Shown piece after piece: positions 57,601 through 64,000 of a stretch of DNA of 64,000 bases; position 1 is the first letter of the stretch; each line of letters opens with the position of its first letter. Under the pieces are notes generated by a model, which worked only from the letters and a program-made list of their open reading frames with translations, was not told where the DNA came from and made no database searches. Source of the DNA: Exobasidium rhododendri (taxonomy: Eukaryota > Basidiomycota > Exobasidiomycetes > Exobasidiales > Exobasidiaceae). Position numbers and translations under genes: made by a program. The stretch lies in contig CP110630.1 of NCBI GenBank assembly GCA_026210745.1, positions 4,216,001 through 4,280,000 of the forward strand, given 5' to 3'.

Positions 57601-59391
57601 ACCTGCCAATCCTCCCACAGCAGCGCGACTAGGTGATCCGTTCCTTTCGGCTGCTCTAGGAGAGAAGGTCGAATCGCCGCCGCCGCCGCCACCGCCACCT
57701 TGCCCACCTTCCCCTTGTTTTTTTCCTCCCACCACGAAGAAGCCGCTTCCGTCACCCCCACTCAGTCGGTCCTCTTCCCAATTTTCACTGTGGAGGCTTC
57801 CACTCGCTCCTGCTCCTGCCGCTCCTGCCAACCCTAATCCTAGTCCTGCTGCACCTGCTCCTCCTAGAGCAGCATACGTGCCTCTCCCGGAGCTTTGAGA
57901 GAATCCAGTGGCCCACTTGTCGCTCAATTTTTTGCCCACACCTCTCGATGTGGCCCCGCCAGGTGTTCCCATCAAAGCTGCTTCCTCCTCCCTCCTTTTC
58001 CTCTGTCTTCTTCTCGCACACAGTAAGCCAAAAAGCAGTAACAAGGCGAGGGCAATGACAGACCCTACGACAACTCCAGCAATTTGACCTCCGGAAAGGC
58101 TTTTCGAAGCAAGATTCTTGTTGTCGAATGGAGGTAGCAATCCACTGTTCGTTGCTGTCGGATAGGCAGCAGTAAGGGATGTAGAAGCGCTTGAAGCACT
58201 CGCACTTAGCGAGCTGGCGCTGACACTTTCAGAAGAGGCCGATGCACTGGCCGATGCGGCTGACGCAGAAGCTGCAGAAGCCGATCTTGATTCTGCTGCA
58301 TTCGTAGCACTGACACTTGCCTGACTTGCACTGTACGCTGCGTTACTTGCCCTGATGCTTGCTTGACTAGCGCTGACACTCGCACCACTGGCACTGGAGA
58401 ATTCGTTGCTTATACTACTAGCAGCGATTGCTACAGAACTTTGTAGGGTCGAGGAGGAGGAGTTGACGGGGGGTGCTGGAGTAGCTGCTGGCGTCGTCCC
58501 TGTACTTTGAGTAGCCGTCGCACCCATGCTACTGCTGTTGCTGCTTGTCGTGCCTTGTCCACTTGCGCCGCTCCCAACAGTGCTGCTGGGAGAGGTAGCC
58601 CCGCTTCCCGCGGCTGGGTCAGCGCTACTTTGAGTGGCAGTTGTACTGGCTTGACTGGTTCCTGCGTTAATTCCCCCGCTGTTGCTCATGCCACTACCCT
58701 GATCACTTGCAGCGGCAGTGCTTTGACTGCCTACTGTCCCCTGATCGCCAGCTGAAGCATTCGACGATTCGGTTCCAGCGTTACCATCCTGTGCACTACC
58801 ACCCTGCCCACTTGTCTGAGAAGTCCCGCCCAATTGAGTATTGCCTATCCCGCTTTCACCTCCTTCATCGCCAGCATCACTCCCACCCTGCGTTGCCTGT
58901 CCACTACCTTCGCTTCCAGAAGCAATTGTTTTTCTTTGGCTCTGCGTTTGACTTGGCGTGCCAGTGTCTGCAGGGTTGGACGATGTTATCGTTCGAGACG
59001 CAGCAGCTGTTGCAGTAGCCTGATCATTGACACTGCTTCCCTCTGTGACTGTCTTGGACGCTGGTTGAGACTGGCTGATTTGTGTGACTGATGCTGTGGC
59101 TGCTACTTGTCCTGCGGTGGTGTACAGTGTCCCCAGTGGTGGTGCTGGGAACGGTCCTGTATAGAGAAGTGGAACATTGACCACGCTATAGCCTACGCTG
59201 GTGGTCTGATATGCCTCTGTTTGAATGACGAGTGTCGGCGCTACTGTCCCAGCCGGGTCATATGCAATCCGCGTAACGGTGGTGGTATAGTCGTAATTCG
59301 ATGTTGTGAATGCTGAATACGATTGATAGGTAGGGAGAGGAGCATCCGTCGGACCTGGACCTGGCTCTTGTGTCGGCAAGAAGTCAGTCAT
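54664..59391 (-). CDS. Very large Ser/Thr-rich single-pass membrane protein
   Basis: The 1575-residue reading starts at the ATG at 59391 (MTDFLPTQEPGPGP), but that N-terminus has no signal peptide, so 5' exons are probably missing. The first 430 residues are Ser/Thr/Gly/Ala-rich and mucin-like, including degenerate SASSAS-type repeats at about 58200-58400. One membrane span follows (GGQIAGVVVGSVIALALLLLFG) with a stop-transfer CARRRQRKRREEE. The cytoplasmic part of about 1100 residues is disordered, Gly/Ser-rich, with scattered short conserved-looking pieces (RDTILGAGAMNKLSRPEKHPARGLK region, SYTFGRPF, DTSFEPGYTSETTPLPAFLN). The layout fits a cell-wall sensor or Msb2/Wsc-like mucin or SKG6-like protein. 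Function is inferred from architecture only. Confidence 0.75.
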   Translation of the reverse strand: MTDFLPTQEPGPGPTDAPLPTYQSYSAFTTSNYDYTTTVTRIAYDPAGTVAPTLVIQTEAYQTTSVGYSVVNVPLLYTGPFPAPPLGTLYTTAGQVAATASVTQISQSQPASKTVTEGSSVNDQATATAAASRTITSSNPADTGTPSQTQSQRKTIASGSEGSGQATQGGSDAGDEGGESGIGNTQLGGTSQTSGQGGSAQDGNAGTESSNASAGDQGTVGSQSTAAASDQGSGMSNSGGINAGTSQASTTATQSSADPAAGSGATSPSSTVGSGASGQGTTSSNSSSMGATATQSTGTTPAATPAPPVNSSSSTLQSSVAIAASSISNEFSSASGASVSASQASIRASNAAYSASQASVSATNAAESRSASAASASAASASASASSESVSASSLSASASSASTSLTAAYPTATNSGLLPPFDNKNLASKSLSGGQIAGVVVGSVIALALLLLFGLLCARRRQRKRREEEAALMGTPGGATSRGVGKKLSDKWATGFSQSSGRGTYAALGGAGAAGLGLGLAGAAGAGASGSLHSENWEEDRLSGGDGSGFFVVGGKKQGEGGQGGGGGGGGDSTFSPRAAERNGSPSRAAVGGLAGIGAGIAAALAGNRRRSSGKGKGKEAEHQPVVTSSREADMADDDEDQMIGSEGDSDQNNERRGLMSFQDDGDANEMAQIGPSGWNREPASSSDRSRDTILGAGAMNKLSRPEKHPARGLKGGGPFSTTKRDNAASIAAVGSGESAWFAGGRSLAPLNAQNKAVGNLTPAETSIAGKHDSGSSGIGESSSGSVLGTNASSNSTGGRTEVQASPQVSSYTERPIETYGNLALAISPNFTTRTSRMPNFTGRFGDGDLGIGEDDPFRNDDPFADEALLGLGAAGVGLGALAARHRDSNGAALAVGGDGGNGDNSDTSHDERFRHFISSDTPLLGPGAGRDRATDGDVQQPPSTINSNQDPMRNSYTFGRPFAQGGRLSPISSVGEFGERASQTVGSNQVGTLGTATSGGSTYSGRTTSGYGSVNGPAIYASSSGPSATALPFSTPMGTPAVPQEPFHDQKESENQVGDGATATTGLGVAAGFIGGYLSGWSRWHKTEEVPKEKEEEETKPVEGGGDSEKEKTGKAGNDKAHIGRTGREQGQVSQSDLAAEVQSQQASVYYNDSLLSRDAQSSSLKQVNSYLDPSGSGSGSGASSLQPRPSSTHVAPLKGVERQEDSHETSYTPTSEQADSIPRVEVDECDAGNDAEGREIGYTASVSNLSQNISSDASRNGSRRSGQTMSTGRSGQATSGTGTSNSNSLSNSGTSSSRRRMENSSGGSTGAASYNPSNLGRQSISSTRGRRGGATASTTNSSSLSSREAVRGGEWSTQGREDDFASSLSGGGVESEGRSSRATAGGEDQRRFTLDPGLMSVQEGPETVLLSSSYYPSESLGAAVRRRAEREAQEQAGQEPKDTSFEPGYTSETTPLPAFLNSSSTLSAQWRQSPRVQSAAERATATLKEEEERQQQMHDSGSGSRIGLSRQTEPRAAFEPLPPTIAAASSPRRSRLLDPEEARQAGDAGQGQEEGEGGGGGDRGIWPRFLRF

Positions 59392-59424
59392 AGTCCTATG
59401 GCGGGAATGTTCGATCAGGTCCAC

Positions 59425-60324
59425 GCCCCCCTCCTCTTCACAACAAGTATCTGTTTGCCAGTGATGGCTGTCTCGAAAAGTGACGAAGGACCAAGCGTGT
59501 AGTAATTAGGCTGTACTCCTGATGCTGCTACTAAGACCCCGGCTTGTATTGTTGAAGTAGAGTTAGGGGGGGGGGGTTGACAGGCAGGTGTAAGCTGAAT
59601 CTGGCAAGTACGCAATGGATGGAACATATCGAAGCGGCAACTACCACAATCTGCAAAGAACCAGACAAGCCCAAACATTGGTAGTTCTATCTCATCACTC
59701 ACGTAAAGTCTATCAAGGACAGTGTGACCTTACCACACGATGCACCCTTCGGTACGTCGTAAAGTGAACTTGGACGTGTGTCTAATGAGGGGAAAGGAGC
59801 CTGACTCTAGTCAGTCAATCGATCCAAAGGCTACTTTTCTTCCCACTCCTGGGCTCCTCGATCTTCCATCATCACATGCTTTGATAGACTTGCCGGCCCC
59901 CTTTCCTCTTCCCCCCCCCCCCCTCTTCTCTCCACTTGAGCGTTAGACGTTCGTTCAACACAAAACTAAAAAAAATAAAGGTAGAATAGGGGCAAGATCA
60001 TTTTTTCAAGTAGGAAATTAAACTTTAATTTTAATGGAGATTGGAAAGAATCGACTGCTCGACAGAGTCCTTCCATCGAGTAGCGCGACTGGTCACGTTA
60101 TGCCACTCAAATCAAGTGAGAGAGGGCATCACACTTCCCATCTTTACATTCGTTACTTCATACACGATTGTTGTACAAGAGGAGGTGCGGTAACGGCAAA
60201 GGAGAATCTTTCTGAGCCATCTTCCGAGAGAGGGATGGAAGATGAGTCAGGGCTGTTGCCTGAATAGATCGGAGGAAGATTGAGGAGGGAAGTGATGGTA
60301 GCAAGAGGGGCGAGTTGGGAACGC
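59425..60324. other. Upstream of the large membrane gene; probable missing 5' exon(s)
   Basis: On the minus strand, about 59680-59445 reads FDMFHPLRTCQIQLTPAC, then STIQAGVLVAASGVQPNYYTL and AITGKQILVV. This looks like a secreted, Cys-containing coding segment just before the large gene. An acceptor TTTGCAG stands at about 59658 and a GTGAGT donor at about 59706. I could not find a fully consistent join. An 11-base G run is at 59566-59576 and a 13-base C run at 59911-59923. The rest, to 60324, is probably the GH16 3' flank. Confidence 0.45.
59911..59923 (+). repeat. C13 homopolymer
   Basis: An uninterrupted run of 13 C in noncoding DNA upstream of the large membrane gene. Length may be unstable or a sequencing artefact. 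Confidence 0.8.
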
Positions 60325-61788
60325 TCAGCATGTTCCATCTCTGCAGTAAATGTCGATAGCATTGATGATGAATTCGGCATCGTCATAATTGCTACCTTTC
60401 TTGATGGCCGTTTGAAGATTTTGACCAGCACAAGCGCCATCCATGGGCACGTTGCCAGCCCAATCACCTCCTATCGTAATGTCCATGATGATGTTCTGTC
60501 CTTTGATCATGTCGTTAATGGCGCTGTTCTGAAAGTTGCTCATCGGTGTACCCCAGGTACCAGGGTCCAGGTGCTTTGGTGAGATATTGGCTTGAGACAG
60601 TTCACTAGGAATTTTGCCACTTTGCCGCCCCCAAAACCAAATCTTGACCCCTTCACCGTGTCCAAATTGCATGGCCCAGACCCCACCACCTGCAGCGTTG
60701 AACGGCTCTCCCCAAGAAGGTCCGTGTTGATTAGAGTCGAAAAAGGCGCATCCCGGATTTCCAGAGCTCCATTGATCACAATTAGATCCGTTCTTCATCA
60801 CCTTGCCGAGAAAAGAGGTAGCTCTCTTGTCCATCTCACTTCCGCGCTTGGTGAGCTGTAATGGAGAATTTTGCGCCAAGTGTACAGTCATCTGGTTTAC
60901 ATTCTTTCCGCCAGCTGTATACCCTACTCCTTCGACGACGTCAATTTCTCCGTTGCGAGGCCAATCTGGACCTGTCGACCACAGGGCTGGCCAGGTCGAG
61001 CAACCAATTGGAAGTTTCCGTACATCAAAGATTACGAGTCCTGAGTCAAAAGCTTGCTTGGACTGAAATCGAACAGATGGCCGATTTGTGCCGCTAATAT
61101 CTTGATTACTGGCGCGCATAAAGGCGGCTCCATTCTTCAGACCTACTAGCCCTTGACTCTTGGCGTCGGCTTCCGATCTGTACAAGACTTGACCGTGAGT
61201 AGGGTCGGGTTGGTCCCAGAAGTCCCAATTGTTCCCAGACCAAAAGCCAGACCCACGATTTTCTTGGACTCGCGTGTAGGGACCTGATCCACTTGCGCTG
61301 GTACTGGAGGTGGTGGTGGTGTTCGTGGTATTGTCTCTAGTGCTGCCTTTCGGTAATGCAACAGGAGAAGAAGTCGGCGCTGATGAATGGGAAGAAGACT
61401 TGGTCGAGGATGCCGAGCTCAGCTTTGCTTTTAGATGCTTACAATTTCGGTGCGGTTGGGGCTGACGATGAGCATGAGAGTTGACATGGTGGTAGTGAGA
61501 CTTTTTCCTTGTCGAGTTGTAGTTCGAGCCCTTGAATGCACTGTCGTTCACATACTTGGCGTGGATTTCATTCTTGCTTTGAATTTTCGACTTGGACCAG
61601 CAAGGCTTGTTTTCACGTCTCCTTTCAATTCGGAGACTTTGCTTGCGCTTGCCGTCGACATTGATGTGGGCAGGTGTGGCCACTCGGGAAGGGAAGTCAA
61701 CTTCCGCTGCATTTGCTGAGACTCCTGAAAGCGCAAAGACATAGAGGAGAGTCGCGGCCGATAGTATAATATTCTTGCAGAGCAGCAT
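60325..61788 (-). CDS. GH16 endo-beta-1,3(4)-glucanase, secreted
   Basis: This single-exon gene has 487 residues. The signal peptide is MLLCKNIILSAATLLYVFA followed by LSGVSANA. A basic, His/Ser/Thr-rich linker precedes the catalytic domain from about residue 185 (GSGFWSGNNWDFWDQPDPTHG). The GH16 active-site motif is GEIDVVEGV (E-x-D-x-x-E), with WPALWSTGPDWPRN before it and NQMTVHLA after it. The end has FIINAIDIYC, which closes the fold. It should cut beta-1,3 or mixed beta-glucans in the cell wall or outside the cell. The similarity is closest to the fungal mixed-linkage (laminarinase-like) type rather than Crh transglycosylases, since there is no GPI signal. It lies next to CKB with a long upstream gap. 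Confidence 0.92.
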   Translation of the reverse strand: MLLCKNIILSAATLLYVFALSGVSANAAEVDFPSRVATPAHINVDGKRKQSLRIERRRENKPCWSKSKIQSKNEIHAKYVNDSAFKGSNYNSTRKKSHYHHVNSHAHRQPQPHRNCKHLKAKLSSASSTKSSSHSSAPTSSPVALPKGSTRDNTTNTTTTSSTSASGSGPYTRVQENRGSGFWSGNNWDFWDQPDPTHGQVLYRSEADAKSQGLVGLKNGAAFMRASNQDISGTNRPSVRFQSKQAFDSGLVIFDVRKLPIGCSTWPALWSTGPDWPRNGEIDVVEGVGYTAGGKNVNQMTVHLAQNSPLQLTKRGSEMDKRATSFLGKVMKNGSNCDQWSSGNPGCAFFDSNQHGPSWGEPFNAAGGGVWAMQFGHGEGVKIWFWGRQSGKIPSELSQANISPKHLDPGTWGTPMSNFQNSAINDMIKGQNIIMDITIGGDWAGNVPMDGACAGQNLQTAIKKGSNYDDAEFIINAIDIYCRDGTC

Positions 61789-62984
61789 GATGCCTGCGAC
61801 GGCGAAAAGGAGAAGTAAACTTGTTCAGGTACTGGATGGTTAGCGAGCCTTGTGAGTAATGGGAAAGATGAGCAGTATCGAGCAAGAGTGAGCGAATTTT
61901 GAGCGGTTCTATGCAAGTCACAGACTCGGACAGAAGGTTGAAGTTGCAGGAGAGGAGCTCTGCAAAGCACAGCTGAGCAGTTGAGTAGCAGTAAGGAGAT
62001 CAACTCCTGGATACTAAGATGAAAATTCGAGGGCGAGGAAAGAGAGGGAAGTGCAAGGGGAGGAAGAGAGAAGGGAGAAAGGGGGAATGACGGCACGGTG
62101 ATGAATCGATGTTGTCAACAGGGCCGGCCTATTATACACAACTTGAGAGGGGGAGAATCTGGCATTTCTCATTCTTTTATTTTGCTACTCGACTAGATTC
62201 GCCGCTTCGACCATGCAGGCTCCCGCCTGTGTATTAGGTCAGGTGAAGTATCCAGCGTCCTTTGAGCCATACTCTCCCAAAAGACCGGATTCTTGTCTAT
62301 CCCCTTTGTCTTGGCGTCCATTCGTGTTGTCGAATGGCACCGTCTAGGTAAAGTCGAGTCGCACCGTAAGGTTGTGTTAGGCCAGGATTTGAAATCGAAA
62401 TACAAAAATATGATCTCCTCGTCCAAGCGTCTGCGCTAGTATTCGCGGCGGGTCTACTGCAACTCTAAATTGAATGTCCAAGATTTGAAGATACAATAAT
62501 GCGTTGCGTATCAGGGGACAATAGAGACGGACAAAGGGGGGAAAGAGAGTTCACCTCCCTGCATGATCTTTGCTCTCCGCTCGACTCGAGTAGTTTTCGT
62601 CCACGGAGCGGTCTGAATCGATACGTCGAGATTATGAAAGGCAGGTAGAAGGAAAGTTAAGAGTAAGGTGGTGCTCCTATTCCAGATGCGCAACGAGCTT
62701 TGCAGAGATCAACCACCCCTGTCATTCATTGAGCTCTTGAAGGGAGATCGAAGAAAGAAGAAGGGCTTCGTCGACTGTGCACGTCTGCATCATTCCACAT
62801 CAAAACAAGATACACCACACGGTGCTTCGCTGATTGCGTCTCAATGGAGCAAGATGTGGGCAAAGCGTCTCTCAAAAGGAATGGTCTTTCATATATTATG
62901 TTGTGCCCTGCTCTTTTGTGAGATACCATACTGTACAAGCAAATGCAGTGAGAAGCCAAGGGCGAATGAAGTCGATGATCGATT
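61789..62984. promoter_or_regulatory. Long GH16 upstream region
   Basis: About 1.2 kb between the GH16 start and the stop of the CK2-beta gene. A TATA-like TATTATACA on + (GTATAATA on the coding strand) is at about 62130-62138, about 340 bp before the GH16 ATG. Purine-rich tracts on + are at about 62030-62090. No coding frame with a known pattern was found; a 106-codon + frame at 62668 looks like chance. Confidence 0.4.
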
Positions 62985-64000
62985 CTAATCTAATGGACCC
63001 AACCCCGTCCGAGTTCCAGCTGCCACTCCTAGAAGAGATGGGCATGTATGATATCAGCATTTAGATTTTGATCTCTCTTACTGCCTGGCGCATCACTCAC
63101 CAGCATCCGGATCTGATCCCACTGGCACGCCTGTCTCTGCTTGCTCTAGCCTCTTCACCTGTGTGTCCCTCTGACTCTCCTGCCATCTATGAAGTTTCGC
63201 CGTCTCATGCGTTGGAAAACCAAATATTCTAGGTCGATACCTTTCCACTTTAGCCGCTGCAGTTGCTGTCGAGCCTCCAGGTGCTGTAGCTGGTCCGATT
63301 CCCGCTCCTCCACCCATCCCTGTTCCGGCACCACTCTGTCCTGTCCCTGCTCCTGTCGTACTTCCAGTCGGATTCGCAATCGGTGAAGTTGCCGAAATGG
63401 GCGAATCGCCATCATCACCATCCAGCATACCCCCACCGCCGTTTCCACTCCCAGGACCACCACCGCCGCCGCCTAGAGGGTCGTGACTTCTGCCAGGTTG
63501 TGTCAATAAAAAAGGAGATTGTGAGGTGGGTGACTTCGACGGAAGCATGTGAGGGTATACCATAAACTGACGTACGCGAGAATACGAGTGAGTATCTCAC
63601 TCCAGCCCGTTCAGAAGAGATGCACAAAGGCTCACTACTACTCACCAGCATGTGAGGGAAGGTGCTACCGAAAAAGGCGCCATCTATCGTGCCATGACGA
63701 CTGCTTTTTGGACTGTAGATATCCTCGCATCGAGGGCAGAACAGCTTGACTGCTTTTTGAAATGGAAGATCCGACAAACCAACCGGCAAGAGGGGCTGTT
63801 GGTAGCACAGCACGCGAGGACATCTTCCGAAATCCGCCCTCTTGTACTTGTCCAGCTGAACAGAGCAGAGAGCGAGCGTGGGTAATGAGCACACTAGCCC
63901 CCCCCCTTCACCTGCACTCCTTGTGCGATACACTTATGAGCACTCACCATCTTTCCCAGTCCTCGCGTCGTGATGATATACCTTGCATGTACTAGACCAT
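62985..64000 (-). CDS. Casein kinase 2 regulatory (beta) subunit, 5' end outside the window
   Basis: Exons on the minus strand are >64000-63948, 63855-63646, 63566-63101 and 63028-62985, in frame. The first reads [16 protein letters not shown], matching the conserved CK2-beta stretch, then [17 protein letters not shown]. The zinc finger is CPRVLC ... [13 protein letters not shown], followed by [27 protein letters not shown] is the conserved C-terminal block. Between [16 protein letters not shown] and that block lies a Gly/Ser/Thr-rich insert of about 90 residues (63240-63480) not found in the animal protein. The short last exon ends [14 protein letters not shown]2-beta dimers bridge two catalytic subunits and choose substrates. 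The N-terminal part lies beyond the window. Confidence 0.92.

Noticed and set aside
58200-58400. Tandem DNA repeat encoding Ser/Ala
   Set aside because: The period is irregular at DNA level; it is low-complexity coding sequence of the mucin-like protein rather than a satellite.

Overview
The window is compact nuclear DNA of a fungus, most likely a basidiomycete. Genes are close together on both strands. Most carry short introns of about 50-100 nt with clear GTRAGT donors and CAG acceptors. The set includes a fungal-type autophagy kinase Atg1, Ski3, Nup133, a Lunapark homologue, muskelin, an inositol-phosphosphingolipid phospholipase C, an acid trehalase and a GH16 glucanase. The presence of muskelin and CCDC47-type genes points away from budding yeasts. 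A smut relative (Ustilaginomycotina) is my guess from the overall look, not something proven here. All gene names come from reading translated sequence; no database search was run.

Layout from left to right: 3' end of an unknown gene (1-1.0 kb); two-RRM RNA-binding protein (-); Ski3 (+); Ubp15/USP7 deubiquitinase (-); a 3.6-kb DNA transposon at about 12.95-16.57 kb, with a Mutator-like transposase and a TET/JBP-like 2OG-Fe(II) oxygenase frame; aldo-keto reductase (+); Nup133 (+); CCDC47/DUF1682 ER protein (-); RING/TRAF-type zinc-finger protein (+); muskelin (-); small mitochondrial-looking protein (-); Lunapark (+); Atg1 (-); CRIB-motif protein (+); Isc1 (+); Ess1/Pin1 (-); acid trehalase (-); Wss1-like protease (+); Atf1-type bZIP (-); polyphosphatase-like DHH protein with a signal peptide (+); zinc-finger/LysM protein (-); very large Ser/Thr-rich one-pass membrane protein (-); GH16 glucanase (-); casein kinase 2 beta subunit (-, cut by the window end).

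Many genes alternate in strand and end tail to tail with only 60-150 bp between stop codons. Divergent pairs share short promoters: RRM/Ski3, CCDC47/RING, the 31-kb gene/Lunapark and Atg1/CRIB. No operon-like or biosynthetic cluster is visible. Several genes share broad themes without being a cluster: RNA surveillance (Ski3), ubiquitin (Ubp15, RING, muskelin), ER membrane biogenesis and shape (CCDC47, Lunapark), starvation and stress (Atg1, Atf1, trehalase) and the cell wall (GH16, the Ser/Thr-rich membrane protein).

The most interesting region is the transposon. It has near-perfect 17-bp terminal inverted repeats and a 13-bp direct repeat outside both ends. Its two convergent genes are a transposase and an oxygenase of the family that oxidises 5-methylcytosine or thymine. 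It lies between the Ubp15 promoter and the aldo-keto reductase start.
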